DNA of 64,000 nucleotides, from contig CAYRRM010000002.1 in assembly GCA_964426675.1 (NCBI GenBank), positions 62,001 through 126,000 of the forward strand, in the 5' to 3' direction. Below the pieces are notes generated by a model that saw only the letters and a list, made by a program, of their open reading frames with translations, was not told where the DNA came from and ran no database searches. The DNA is from DYMC01 sp035406705 (GTDB lineage Bacteria; Verrucomicrobiota; Lentisphaeria; Victivallales; GWF2-50-93). Positions 1 through 8,600 of the stretch are shown here, piece by piece; position 1 is the first letter of the stretch, and each line of letters begins with the position of its first letter. A program made the translations under genes and the position numbers.

Positions 1-1296
1 TTTTTCAATTAATTTTTTGCGAATTTCGCAACCATCAAGTAGATTTACCGGCTTACCTGTTTTTACTGAAGTAGCTGCAGCCATTCCCGCTGCTTGCCCA
101 ATTGAACATGCTGAAGGCATTACTCGGAAACTGCTATGGATTGCGTGATCTGCTGATATAGGTCTACCGCCTATCAAAAGATTATCACAGTCTTTTGGAA
201 CTATACAGCCATAAGGTATTTCGTACCATTCTGTTCTCGGCATATGTAATAATTCAGTACCAGTGCCATTAGGATTATGAATATCTATAGGATAATTTAC
301 TCTGCATATGGCGTCAGGGAATTTTTGTCTGTTTTTAAAAACATCAGATGTTATATAATTTAAGCCTTTTATTCGACGAGTCTCGCGTACTCCAATATGA
401 TGAGCCATAGAAGATATTGATGCATTTTCAAAACCTGCCACATATTTCCTGAGGAACTTCACTAATTGTCTCACCTGTCTATGTCCTTCAAGTTCCGCTT
501 CGGACAATTCAATCCCATTTATTCCATTTTTCTTTATAACTCTTGTCGAATTAAAATGAACTGTATTTTCATCTATACACATGAAGAATAATACATCTTC
601 TCGTGGACAAATAATTTCTCCGCTTTCTTTCGCTTTATTGTAAAGTTCAGTGATTTTTTCACGAGTTGGCATTCTTTTTATGTCAACATTAGACATTTTA
701 AAACATGTGGTCATTGGTTGACAATATCCAGACGGTCCACCTATTTCAAATTCGCAACCTGCTTTTGCTGCGAGGTCTCCATCTCCTGTACAATCTATAT
801 AATTTTTTGCCCGTGCTGCCGAATATCCTGATTTAGATAGCAAAACTATGAAGTCTATCTTTCTATCCTTCTTTTTTAAGTCAGCAAGCCAATGATGATA
901 AATTATTTTTACTCCTGCCTCAAGGCAGATATCTTCAGCTGCTAAAGCTGCGATGTCTTTCTGAATCCTAAGGTCTTCTCGTGCTAACCCCTCTGATTTA
1001 AGTTTTTTAAATGGAGATGAATCAGGATAATATTCTTTCATTCTGCGTACCCAGTCAAAATAAACAGGTTTATCCATGGTATTGTCGGTAAAATGATTTG
1101 GCATAAAAGGTTGAACTTCGCCGATTGATGCCATTCCTCCCAGCACTCCATATCTTTCAATAAGAATGGTATTTGCTCCTTCTCTTGCGCTCATTACTGC
1201 AGCCCCAATACCTCCTGGACCGCCTCCAATAACGATGACATCGGCCTCTGCAATAAGTGGTAAATCCACGTTAAATTCATAGTTCAATTTTTTCAT
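1..1296 (-). CDS. FAD-dependent oxidoreductase (partial, C-terminus off the left edge)
   Basis: The protein reads leftward from an ATG at 1296 and is still open at base 1, so about 432 residues are visible. A Rossmann-type FAD-binding motif, VIVIGGGPGGIGAA, sits at residues 20-33, followed by ERYGVLGGMAS, as in the FAD_oxidored family (GlcD/fumarate-reductase-like flavoproteins). Later blocks include CTGDGDLAAKAG, where the family carries its second dinucleotide-contact loop. This family occurs widely in PVC carbohydrate loci as putative xanthan-lyase-like or unknown oxidoreductases; the substrate cannot be told. The gene follows two YeeE/YedE-like membrane genes on the same strand (23-bp gap), so an operon is likely. 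A TGCGA-N3-TCGCA palindrome near base 18 encodes CEIRK here. Family certain, substrate unknown. Confidence 0.85.
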   Translation of the reverse strand, partial: MKKLNYEFNVDLPLIAEADVIVIGGGPGGIGAAVMSAREGANTILIERYGVLGGMASIGEVQPFMPNHFTDNTMDKPVYFDWVRRMKEYYPDSSPFKKLKSEGLAREDLRIQKDIAALAAEDICLEAGVKIIYHHWLADLKKKDRKIDFIVLLSKSGYSAARAKNYIDCTGDGDLAAKAGCEFEIGGPSGYCQPMTTCFKMSNVDIKRMPTREKITELYNKAKESGEIICPREDVLFFMCIDENTVHFNSTRVIKKNGINGIELSEAELEGHRQVRQLVKFLRKYVAGFENASISSMAHHIGVRETRRIKGLNYITSDVFKNRQKFPDAICRVNYPIDIHNPNGTGTELLHMPRTEWYEIPYGCIVPKDCDNLLIGGRPISADHAIHSSFRVMPSACSIGQAAGMAAATSVKTGKPVNLLDGCEIRKKLIEK

Positions 1297-1319
1297 TATA
1301 AACACCTCTTTTAATAATT

Positions 1320-1916
1320 TTATTTTTCACTTTCATCTTCTTCTGAGCTATTGTCGATGCTTCCTCCTTGAATGAATTGGAAGAATAAAAACATAACCCC
1401 CGAAAAAATTGCAACGTAAAAGTAAATATTTTGCATTCCACTAAACATTTTTTCGAGCCTATCGGAATAAAATGCCGGTGCTGGCCATTTTTGAATAGTA
1501 TTTGAGATCCATTTTGAAAGAAAATGAATGGAAGGAAGAGCAAGCAAAATCCCCATAAGTGTCCATATAGAGTAAAACTTACCCGTCGCAAGACTCGCTA
1601 CTGCAGAAGAAGGAAATTGCCCACATAATACCACCCCTGCCGCAAAGAGCATGCCCCCGATGAGAGCTCCCCAGAAGAAAGAAGGACGTGTCTGAATTGA
1701 TACTAAACCATAATTTTTGGCAAAATAAAAAATTAATACCCCAAATGCAATTGATGAAAAAAGCACTTTGAAAAATTTCCCATTTTTCATAGAAAGTTGG
1801 TCTATTAATGTTTTTCTCCAACCCATTTCTGATTGAATGAGAAAAAAACCAAATGCTGTTCCTAACAATAATCCAGCTAATAAACGATATGTTCCTTCAA
1901 GAGATAAAGGTGACAT
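1320..1916 (-). CDS. YeeE/YedE-family membrane protein, second half
   Basis: A hydrophobic protein of about 198 residues with several predicted membrane segments. The GALIGGMLFAAGVVLCG block with a conserved-looking cysteine is the kind of pore motif seen in YeeE/YedE (TsuA-like) thiosulfate/sulfur-compound transporters. I take the ATG at 1916 as the start because an AAGGA ribosome site precedes it and it lies just after the stop of the upstream YeeE/YedE-like gene; an in-frame start at 1994 would overlap that gene by about 74 bp. Together with 1921-2451 it looks like the two halves of a transporter that is a single polypeptide in many bacteria. The sulfur role is by family and not shown by context. 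Confidence 0.75.
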   Translation of the reverse strand: MSPLSLEGTYRLLAGLLLGTAFGFFLIQSEMGWRKTLIDQLSMKNGKFFKVLFSSIAFGVLIFYFAKNYGLVSIQTRPSFFWGALIGGMLFAAGVVLCGQFPSSAVASLATGKFYSIWTLMGILLALPSIHFLSKWISNTIQKWPAPAFYSDRLEKMFSGMQNIYFYVAIFSGVMFLFFQFIQGGSIDNSSEEDESEK

Positions 1917-1920
1917 TAAT

Positions 1921-2451
1921 TTAATTCCTTTTTTTCTTCTTTTCCGAAAAATTACCAGCCACAGCTGCTCTTGCAAAACCAGAAAAAACCACACCCCAAA
2001 TTATGAATGATAAAAGAAAAATCCATGCCCCTGTTGAAAGCTGTATTGCCGATGCCCATTGCCCTAAAAAAGAATCTCCAGCAAATTGCAAGCCAGTCAT
2101 AACAAGAAAGCCTCCAATAAGATTCTGTATTACGGTTATTCCGAAAGCTCCCACAGGTCCACTGCCTTTGACATCTTCAGGGATGATTCTAAGCTGAAAA
2201 GTCCCACTTGATAAGGAAGCTATAAATCCTCCTATCGCTATCCCTATTAAAAAAGCTGTCTGCCAATCAAATGGGAAATACTCAGAAACTTTCCGCATAT
2301 GAATTGACTCACGACAATACTCTGATATCTTTAAATATGCGTCCGACATTCCTACCGGGGTATTCAATACATAAAGGGAAAATATAAACAGAAATGCCGC
2401 CGTAAAACCTGATATAAATGCAGACCATTTTCCCTTGAAAAAGCTTAACAT
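1921..2451 (-). CDS. YeeE/YedE-family membrane protein, first half
   Basis: A 176-residue multi-pass membrane protein. It has an N-terminal hydrophobic helix, a periplasmic-looking stretch with a cysteine (SEYCRE), then glycine-rich helices (AFLIGIAIGGFIASLSSG and NLIGGFLVMTGL) typical of YeeE/YedE repeats. The basic tail is KKKKR. It is the first gene of a leftward three-gene run ending in the FAD oxidoreductase, with 4 bp to the next gene. The G-x-C pore signature of TsuA is not obvious in this half, so the metal or sulfur ligand may come only from the second half. Function assigned by family only. Confidence 0.72.
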   Translation of the reverse strand: MLSFFKGKWSAFISGFTAAFLFIFSLYVLNTPVGMSDAYLKISEYCRESIHMRKVSEYFPFDWQTAFLIGIAIGGFIASLSSGTFQLRIIPEDVKGSGPVGAFGITVIQNLIGGFLVMTGLQFAGDSFLGQWASAIQLSTGAWIFLLSFIIWGVVFSGFARAAVAGNFSEKKKKRN

Positions 2452-2572
2452 CCTATTACTCCATTAAAAATAGTCTTAATTTAGTTTAATCCAGAAAAAA
2501 ATAAATTCAAAATTCATAAATATTGATTTTCAACGTAAAAATGCTAAAATTGACAGAAAAAAATATAAAAAA

Positions 2573-3532
2573 ATGAAATTTTCTTTAAAGAGCGAATACA
2601 GTGACACAAATAAAAGAATTGACCTGTTTTTAACCGAAAAAATCCCGGATTTCTCAAGAGCAAAAATTCAGAATTTTATAAAAAATGGCAAACTTAAAAT
2701 TAATGGTATTACCGTATATGAACCAAAAACAAAGCTACATGGAGAATCCTTTATAGAATTAGAATGCGAAAAAGAAGATTCAACTAAATTAACCCCTGAA
2801 AATATCAGTTTAAACATAATATTTGAAGATAAATATATCCTTGTTCTGAATAAAGCCACTGGAATGGCTGTTCATCCAGGAGCAGGATTGAGTCACGGGA
2901 CAATAGTAAACGCACTTATCGCAAGATATGATAATTTTTTAGAAAAGTTTTCTGATAATATACGTCCCGGCATAGTTCATAGATTAGATATGGAAACAAG
3001 CGGCTGTCTTCTTATAGCAAAAGATGAAAAGACCAGACAACTTTTATCAAATCAATTTTCAAAACATGAGGTCCATAAAGAATATTTAGGCATTACTTAT
3101 GGGCATCCAAAGGAAAAAATAGCTGTTATAGATACCTATTTTGGCAGGCATCCAGTCGTCAGAAACAAAATGGCAGTACTGGCAAAATCAAATCGAAAAG
3201 CCATTACTGAATATAAAGTATTAGATGAATTCTATCTTGATTCTATAAAATGCGCCTTACTAAAAATAAAAATAAAAACTGGCAGAACCCATCAGATAAG
3301 AGTTCATATGGCTTATATACATACTCCAATTTTAGGAGATAAAATTTATGGAGGTAAACAGGACATTAACATTCCAAGACAAATGCTTCATTCCTGGAAA
3401 ATCACTTTCTCTCATCCATACACAAAAGAAAAATTAGAGTTTGAGTGTCCTTTGCCGGAAGATATGAAACGCATTCTCTCTCACTCACCGTCCTTCAGAA
3501 GCTCAGAAAGGAATTTGCTGATTTCAGATTGA
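2573..3532 (+). CDS. rluD: RluA/RluD-family rRNA pseudouridine synthase
   Basis: A 319-residue protein of normal length for RluD. Residues about 15-60 form an S4 RNA-binding domain (KRIDLFLTEK, FSRAKIQNFIKNGKLKING). The catalytic block VHRLDMETSG lies at 135-144, with Asp139 the expected nucleophile. KTGRTHQIRVHMAYI near 230-245 is the second family signature. It isomerises uridines in 23S rRNA; RluD rather than RluA or RluC is inferred from the S4 domain. It stands alone on the + strand. Its last 52 bases overlap the end of the convergent TPR gene (stop at 3481). No clear Shine-Dalgarno precedes the ATG. Confidence 0.88.
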   Translation: MKFSLKSEYSDTNKRIDLFLTEKIPDFSRAKIQNFIKNGKLKINGITVYEPKTKLHGESFIELECEKEDSTKLTPENISLNIIFEDKYILVLNKATGMAVHPGAGLSHGTIVNALIARYDNFLEKFSDNIRPGIVHRLDMETSGCLLIAKDEKTRQLLSNQFSKHEVHKEYLGITYGHPKEKIAVIDTYFGRHPVVRNKMAVLAKSNRKAITEYKVLDEFYLDSIKCALLKIKIKTGRTHQIRVHMAYIHTPILGDKIYGGKQDINIPRQMLHSWKITFSHPYTKEKLEFECPLPEDMKRILSHSPSFRSSERNLLISD

Positions 3533-5133
3533 TTTGGATTGATTGTAAGAGACTTTTTCCAAAATCTTATCGCCTCTGCCTTATTTCCTTCAATTGCCAT
3601 GAGGGCTCCAGCTTTATTGTAGACACTCACATCCTTTGTTCCAATATTTATACATTCTAAAAAGTCTGATAATGCTTCTTTATTTTTCCCAAGTTTTAAA
3701 CGACAGTTCCCTCTGTTTCTCCATGCAGGAAGGTTAGAAGGATTGATTTCTATTGATTTTGTAAATGCTTTGTCTGCTTCTTCAATTAAATTTTTATCAT
3801 ACAATTGCAATCCATAGTTATTCCAGACTTTAAAGCTTCCGGGAGAAGTTTTTACTCCTGCACAAGCTAACGAATATTGATCTCTCCAATCAGATATTCT
3901 AAGCGATAGGCGAACAAGAAATGAAAAGAAAATAGTAATTGCGAAAATCGCAACCATCTTTTTTGAAAGTTTCTTATTTTGCATATAAAAAATAACAATG
4001 GAAATAGAGAATATACATAAAAATACTCCTGGAAAATAATAAAGACGTTCCCCAAAAATCGTTCCTATAGGAGTCAATATATTCGCCGTCGGCAGGACAG
4101 AAATAAAATATGCTGTCAGATAAAAAAGTAAAGTTCTTAAATTTTTATTATAAAGAAATATTATCATTGAAATTAGAATTATAAAAAAGAGAATTATTTG
4201 CGAAATTCGCAAATCGTAGAAGCTGTTTATTGGAACTATTGCAGCATAGGAATAATCATGTGATAGATGTTTCGGAAAAATAAATTTCCAGACTGCAAAA
4301 ACCTGAAGCCATAATGCAGTTGGAAGTCTATCCCAGAATTTCATAAGACCAAGATGATTATCCGACCAGTACTGTGCATCTGAAAATCTTGGAAATAAAT
4401 AACTTACAAGATATATTCGCATAAGAAAATATACTAGAACAGAAAGAAACACTGCTACATATGAATATATTGATTTACTAAGTCCAAACATCTTTTTGCG
4501 AAAATCGCAAATAAAAAATAAATCGTATAATAATATGAGAGGCAATAATAATATGCCAGTTTCTTTTGATAATATTGCTAAAAGCCCACAAATAAAAGTA
4601 AATAAATAACGAAATCTCCAATTGCTTACGTGAATTAAAATCCCACAAACAAGAAATAATGCTGCTAACAAATCAGCCCTGCCAGAAGCCGGTATTATAG
4701 CCTCTGAGTAAAGAGGATGAATTGCAAATAAAATCGCTGAAAAAAAAGCAATTAAACGGTCAGAAGAAAACCTGTAAAAAAGTAAATAGAGTAAGGCGCA
4801 AAGAATAGAATTTATCAATATATTTGTAAAACGAAACCCCGGAGACTCTAAACCCCCAATTTTCACATTAAATAAATACGTGCACAACGTAATAGGCCTA
4901 TATAAACCTTGTGAAAAATCTTTCCTCCACCATGTGCGAGTAAAACAATCAAAATAAGAACTTTGTGTATCAGCATGATAAAATGGATCTGAACTTATAA
5001 GAGGAATATCATCAAAAACAAAATCTCCTTCAATTGCCGGAATATAAAATGTAAAAGAGGATAAAAAAACTGCGAAAATCGCAAAAAAATCTATTCTTAT
5101 TTTAATGAAAGTAATAATTTTATTCCTTATCAT
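3481..5133 (-). CDS. Multi-pass membrane protein with C-terminal TPR repeats (TMTC-like)
   Basis: 550 residues. Residues about 10-30 form the first TM helix, then FVFDDIPLISSDP, the acidic luminal/periplasmic loop found in TMTC/GT-C-type mannosyltransferases. About ten more TM segments follow to about residue 420. The last 120 residues hold three TPR-like units (WNNYGLQLYDKNLIEEADKA, WRNRGNCRLKLGKNKEAL, YNKAGALMAIEGNKAEAI). Eukaryotic TMTCs use dolichol-phosphate-mannose. The next upstream gene is a dolichol-phosphate-mannose-synthase-like GT2 that overlaps by 4 bp, so a polyprenyl-phosphate-sugar-dependent glycosyltransferase of the cell surface is a reasonable inference. It carries four copies of the TGCGA-N3-TCGCA palindrome, the most of any gene here. 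Confidence 0.75.
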   Translation of the reverse strand: MIRNKIITFIKIRIDFFAIFAVFLSSFTFYIPAIEGDFVFDDIPLISSDPFYHADTQSSYFDCFTRTWWRKDFSQGLYRPITLCTYLFNVKIGGLESPGFRFTNILINSILCALLYLLFYRFSSDRLIAFFSAILFAIHPLYSEAIIPASGRADLLAALFLVCGILIHVSNWRFRYLFTFICGLLAILSKETGILLLPLILLYDLFFICDFRKKMFGLSKSIYSYVAVFLSVLVYFLMRIYLVSYLFPRFSDAQYWSDNHLGLMKFWDRLPTALWLQVFAVWKFIFPKHLSHDYSYAAIVPINSFYDLRISQIILFFIILISMIIFLYNKNLRTLLFYLTAYFISVLPTANILTPIGTIFGERLYYFPGVFLCIFSISIVIFYMQNKKLSKKMVAIFAITIFFSFLVRLSLRISDWRDQYSLACAGVKTSPGSFKVWNNYGLQLYDKNLIEEADKAFTKSIEINPSNLPAWRNRGNCRLKLGKNKEALSDFLECINIGTKDVSVYNKAGALMAIEGNKAEAIRFWKKSLTINPNQSEISKFLSELLKDGE

Positions 5134-5852
5134 CGGTGAAATTTTAACCTTAATATCATTTTAAATAAATCAAGAATGACTAAAATGCCGAGTTTACTTT
5201 CTCCTTTTTCACGGTTTCTAAATTTTATTGGAATTTCAGTTATTTTTGCATTTTTATCGTTCTTTTTTAAAAAATACAATATTTCAAGCATTATTTTAAA
5301 TCCTTCTGCTTTGATATAGGGAGAAAGTCTTTGATATTTCTCATTTTTGATAGAAAAGAATCCTGACATTGGGTCGCTTATTGTTGTTCCTAAAATAAAA
5401 TTTGTTGCGAAAATCGCAATTTTACTTGCAATTTTGCGGTAAAAAGGCCATTTAGCTGCAATTTTGGCTCCTTTTGTGAATCTACTACCAATCACCATAT
5501 CAAAATTATCCGCAATTTTGATTAGTTCCAGAAGACAAGTTTCCTCGTGCTGTCTGTCTCCATCCATTACAATCAGAATATCTCCACTGGCCACATTGAA
5601 GGCATCAACTACACTACGACTTAATCCTTTTTCCTTGCCAAGTCTCCTGAAAATTTTAATATTTGGGGATTTAGATTCTATTGCAAAATTTTCAACAATT
5701 TGCCAGGTTAAATCGGGGGAATTATCATCAGAAACTATAATTTCATAATTTTGCGATTGGGAACCCAGAATTTTCGTTATATCCTTAAGTAAAGGGACTA
5801 TATTTTCGGCTTCATTATAAGTAGGGATAATAATTGAAAATTCTTTTTTCAC
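5130..5852 (-). CDS. Family 2 glycosyltransferase, polyprenyl-phosphate mannosyltransferase-like
   Basis: 240 residues, the length of soluble Dpm1-type synthases. FSIIIPTYNEAENI at the N-terminus and SDDNSPDLTW form the nucleotide-sugar site, and VMDGDRQHEE contains the metal-binding DxD-like motif. SGFFSIK and FRNREKGESKL near 185-225 match the conserved C-terminal part of Dpm1. No membrane domain follows, unlike ArnC/GtrB types. It should transfer a sugar from GDP- or UDP-sugar to a polyprenyl phosphate at the cytoplasmic face. It is translationally coupled (4-bp overlap) to the TMTC-like gene downstream, the expected consumer of its product. Confidence 0.82.
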   Translation of the reverse strand: MKKEFSIIIPTYNEAENIVPLLKDITKILGSQSQNYEIIVSDDNSPDLTWQIVENFAIESKSPNIKIFRRLGKEKGLSRSVVDAFNVASGDILIVMDGDRQHEETCLLELIKIADNFDMVIGSRFTKGAKIAAKWPFYRKIASKIAIFATNFILGTTISDPMSGFFSIKNEKYQRLSPYIKAEGFKIMLEILYFLKKNDKNAKITEIPIKFRNREKGESKLGILVILDLFKMILRLKFHR

Positions 5853-5859
5853 AACTTCT

Positions 5860-6525
5860 TTACTTTCTTCCCATCATTCTGTCTAATTCTAAAATTTGTT
5901 CATCAGAAAGAGATAAAGTAGAGCCTTTAAGAACTCCTTCATGTAGAATTGTCATTTTAGCAGCTGCCTCTAAAACTTCAATGCGGTCAAAAGCCTGTAA
6001 TAAATTTTTTCCGAGCGCTATAATTCCGTGATTTTGCATTACGATACAATCAGAATTTAGTGCAGATTTTGCCACTATTTTTGCCAGTTCAACAGACCCC
6101 ATCAGATTATATTCTGCATATGTTATTTTCCCGAGAACCGCCCTTGTTTCAGCGATTAGATTATCTCGAATTTTTATTGATGATGCCGAAAGCGCACTTG
6201 CATTGAGGGGATGCGCATGGACAATTGCTTTCACATCAGGGCGATTTTTATAGATTTCGATATGCATCCATTTCTCAATGCTGACCTGCAATGTTTTATT
6301 TTGTGAGAAAGTATTTCCATTTAAGTCTATGGCAATTATTTCAGATGCTTTTATTCTGGCTTTATCGGTGGCAGATGCTGTTATTAATATTGTTTTTTCA
6401 TCTGTAATTGCGGAGATATTTCCCCCTGATGTAGTTGTTAGAAATTGTCTGTATAACCTTCGCATAAAATATGCTATTTCAGATTTTAACTTTTCAATAT
6501 TTTCATTACTTTTTGCGCTTTGCAT
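5860..6525 (-). CDS. Class II aldolase/adducin-family protein, probable MTA-salvage aldolase
   Basis: 221 residues from the ATG at 6525, chosen because GGAG lies 6 bases upstream; an in-frame ATG at 6558 lacks a ribosome site. TTSGGNIS near the N-terminus is the phosphate-binding loop, SIEKWMHIEIY supplies the catalytic Glu equivalent of FucA Glu73, and HAHPLNA and the QNHG block supply the zinc-binding histidines. The family holds L-fuculose-phosphate aldolase, MtnB dehydratase and the Ald2 enzyme of the 5'-methylthioadenosine (DHAP) shunt. Because it is divergent from mtnP with only about 60 bp between them, I infer a role on methylthioribulose-1-phosphate. FucA is the alternative. No mtnA isomerase is visible in the window. 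Confidence 0.75.
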   Translation of the reverse strand: MQSAKSNENIEKLKSEIAYFMRRLYRQFLTTTSGGNISAITDEKTILITASATDKARIKASEIIAIDLNGNTFSQNKTLQVSIEKWMHIEIYKNRPDVKAIVHAHPLNASALSASSIKIRDNLIAETRAVLGKITYAEYNLMGSVELAKIVAKSALNSDCIVMQNHGIIALGKNLLQAFDRIEVLEAAAKMTILHEGVLKGSTLSLSDEQILELDRMMGRK

Positions 6526-6587
6526 TTGAACTCCGCTTTTTTTATTATAAAATACCATTGCTTTGCAGTAAGTAAAAGGAGAATTTT

Positions 6588-7475
6588 ATGAAATTAGGAG
6601 TAATTGGCGGTAGTGGGCTCTATGAATTAGAACACATTTCAAAAATTGAAATGTTAAAAATAAATACGCCTTTTGGAAATCCTTCTGATGAAATTGGACA
6701 TGGAATAATAGGAACTACAGAGGTTTATTTCCTACCACGACATGGAAAAGGACATACGCTTCTTCCATCAGAAATAAATCACAGAGCAAATATATGGGCA
6801 CTTAAAAAGTTGGGTGTAACACATATAGCAAGTATTTCAGCTGTGGGAAGCTTGAAAGAAGAACTCCGTCCAAGAGATATAGTAATTGTAGATCAATATG
6901 TTGATAGAACGAAAAGAGGCCTCGAACATAGTTTTTTCGGCAATGGAATTGCCGCTCATATCGCATTTGCAGACCCCGTATGTCCAGAACTAATGCACCT
7001 TTCGTATCGTTCAGCTCTCGAGGCTGTATCCGAATCCGCTAATGGGAAAAATAGGCCCAGTGTTAATCTCGGTGGAATTTACCTTAATATGGAAGGGCCA
7101 GCTTTTTCAACAAAGGCTGAGTCAAATTTATACCGTAAATGGGGAATGGATGTGATTGGAATGACCAATATTGCCGAAGCAAAATTGGCAAGAGAAGCAG
7201 AAATATGTTATTGCACAATAGCTATGGTTACGGATTATGATTGTTGGCATCCTGAGCATGACTCAGTAACCGTAGACCTTATAATACAAAACTTACTTGC
7301 AAATACTGCTCTTGCCAAGAAAATCATCGTTAAAATCGCAAATAAGCTAAGTGAATTACCAGGAAAATGCCAGTGCCCAAATGCCCTAAGCTCAGCAATA
7401 ATCACTTCAAAAGATAAAATCACCAATGAACTTAAAGTAAAACTCGAACCTATCATATCAAAATATATAAATTAA
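6588..7475 (+). CDS. mtnP: S-methyl-5'-thioadenosine phosphorylase
   Basis: 295 residues. GVIGGSGLYEL at residues 4-14 is the phosphate-binding start of trimeric PNP/MTAP enzymes. PRHGKGHTLLPSEINHRANI near 52-71 and MEGPAFSTKAES near 170-181 are MTAP signatures, and MTNIAEAKLAREAEICY follows. It phosphorolyses methylthioadenosine from polyamine or autoinducer synthesis to adenine and methylthioribose-1-phosphate. An AAGGAG site precedes the ATG. The next gene starts 9 bp downstream. The enzyme could accept other 6-aminopurine nucleosides; MTA is most likely given the divergent class II aldolase. Confidence 0.92.
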   Translation: MKLGVIGGSGLYELEHISKIEMLKINTPFGNPSDEIGHGIIGTTEVYFLPRHGKGHTLLPSEINHRANIWALKKLGVTHIASISAVGSLKEELRPRDIVIVDQYVDRTKRGLEHSFFGNGIAAHIAFADPVCPELMHLSYRSALEAVSESANGKNRPSVNLGGIYLNMEGPAFSTKAESNLYRKWGMDVIGMTNIAEAKLAREAEICYCTIAMVTDYDCWHPEHDSVTVDLIIQNLLANTALAKKIIVKIANKLSELPGKCQCPNALSSAIITSKDKITNELKVKLEPIISKYIN

Positions 7476-7484
7476 GGAAATAAA

Positions 7485-7862
7485 ATGAATGAAAATATAA
7501 AGTGTCACGTAGATTTTTCCTGCCTTGATCCAAACTGTAAATCACCCGTAGCATTTGACCTGATAGAAGCCATTGAAGACAATAAACAAATTTTATGTAA
7601 AAATTGTCATTGCCCTTATGAGTTTGATACTAACCTAAAGGAAAAACTTGAGAAATTGTTAAAACTTATTATAGCAGTAAGGGAAGCTGAAAGCATTCTC
7701 GGCGACGTAAATGTCTGCGTTAGCACTCCTGGAGGAACAGTAAAAATACCATATCCTCTATTGTTAACTCGACTTAACACGTTGATTACCCTTGAAATGA
7801 ATGGAAAAAAAGTTGAATTTCACCTGCGTATTGAACCATCCTCTCCAGAAACATTCAAATAA
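7485..7862 (+). CDS. Small zinc-ribbon-like protein of unknown function
   Basis: 125 residues. I do not recognise a family. The first third has four cysteines in two knuckle-like pairs (CLDPNC near residue 14, CKNCHCPYEF near 38), the pattern of a zinc ribbon. The remainder is a helix (LEKLLKLIIAVREAESIL) and a beta-rich end. It lies 9 bp after mtnP with AAGGAAATAAA before the ATG, so it is almost surely cotranscribed. A regulatory or nucleic-acid contact is possible but not shown. Confidence 0.6.
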   Translation: MNENIKCHVDFSCLDPNCKSPVAFDLIEAIEDNKQILCKNCHCPYEFDTNLKEKLEKLLKLIIAVREAESILGDVNVCVSTPGGTVKIPYPLLLTRLNTLITLEMNGKKVEFHLRIEPSSPETFK

Positions 7863-7907
7863 ATGTTAGTATAAAATAAAAAAAATCAATAAAAATATAA
7901 AAAGGTA

Positions 7908-7936
7908 TTGACTTTTTTAGAATAATTTTATATAAT
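7908..7936 (+). promoter_or_regulatory. Sigma-70-type promoter of the pseudopilin gene at 7989
   Basis: TTGACT (7908-7913), a 17-base spacer, then TATAAT (7931-7936). This is one of the closest matches to consensus in the window. Transcription would start near 7943 and give a 5' leader of about 46 bases with a strong AAAAGGAG site before the ATG at 7989. With the terminator at 8524 it defines a single-gene unit. The AACCGTTCC motif of the other two pseudopilin promoters is absent. Confidence 0.7.
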
Positions 7937-7988
7937 TGGGGTAGATTTTCGGAGGAAATTAAATTTAACCATAAAAAAGGAGAAAAAA

Positions 7989-8495
7989 ATGAAAAAAAGT
8001 CGTGGATTCACACTGATCGAGCTGCTCGTCGTTATCGCGATTATCGCGATTCTGGCTGGTATGCTACTCCCCGCACTCAATGCTGCACGTGAAAAAGCTC
8101 GCAGAATTGCATGTGCAAGTAATCTTAAACAAATAGGTCTGGCAATACATATGTATTCCCAGGAAAATTCTGAACAATTTATGGCAGGATCCGGTGTTAA
8201 TACTGCTGCAAAAGCGTTTGAAATGCTCCGTTCTGGCGGATATCTTGAAACCCTTAAAGTTTATTGCTGTCCATCATCAGTAAACCCATTGGCAGAAGGA
8301 ACTTATGTTTCAAGAACCGACTATACTTATGCTCCGGGATTGAGTGAAGCATCTTCAGTAGATAGTGGTGTGTCACAAGATAAAGATACAAACCATTCAA
8401 AATATGGTAATATCCTATTTATTGATGGTCACGTAGCTGGTTATGCCGGAACCGGTTGGATAAATAACAACGGCAGTTGCAAGGTATTATACTAA
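7989..8495 (+). CDS. Type II secretion pseudopilin-like protein (DUF1559-like)
   Basis: 168 residues. KKSRGFTLIELLVVIAI at the N-terminus is a class III prepilin signal: Gly6 at -1, Phe at +1, Glu at +5, followed by a single hydrophobic helix to about residue 25. NAAREKARRIACASNLKQIG follows, the standard PVC continuation. The C-terminus has NILFIDGHVAGY, the DGH signature of these families. Such proteins are exported and N-methylated by prepilin peptidase; PVC genomes carry many, and their role is unknown. It has its own promoter and terminator. Bases 8010-8060, over the conserved helix, are clearly more G+C-rich (repeated ATCGCGATT) than the rest of the gene, suggesting gene conversion between paralogues. 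Confidence 0.85.
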   Translation: MKKSRGFTLIELLVVIAIIAILAGMLLPALNAAREKARRIACASNLKQIGLAIHMYSQENSEQFMAGSGVNTAAKAFEMLRSGGYLETLKVYCCPSSVNPLAEGTYVSRTDYTYAPGLSEASSVDSGVSQDKDTNHSKYGNILFIDGHVAGYAGTGWINNNGSCKVLY

Positions 8496-8523
8496 ACAAC
8501 TAAATGTTAACGTTTCCTCCGAA

Positions 8524-8555
8524 GGGGGTGCAGAAAATTGCACTCCCTTTTTTTT
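8524..8555 (+). terminator. Rho-independent terminator after the pseudopilin gene
   Basis: A 9-bp stem, GGGGGTGCA with TGCACTCCC (one G-T wobble), a loop GAAAAT, and then eight T. It starts 28 bases after the stop codon. Confidence 0.9.
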
Positions 8556-8600
8556 AATGTATTTTTTATCTGATATTTTTAATTTCTACAATTTAAATTC

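Noticed and set aside
6540..6590. Riboswitch (SAM or purine) at the mtnP/aldolase gap
   Set aside because: The gap is only about 60 bp and no conserved aptamer parts are seen.
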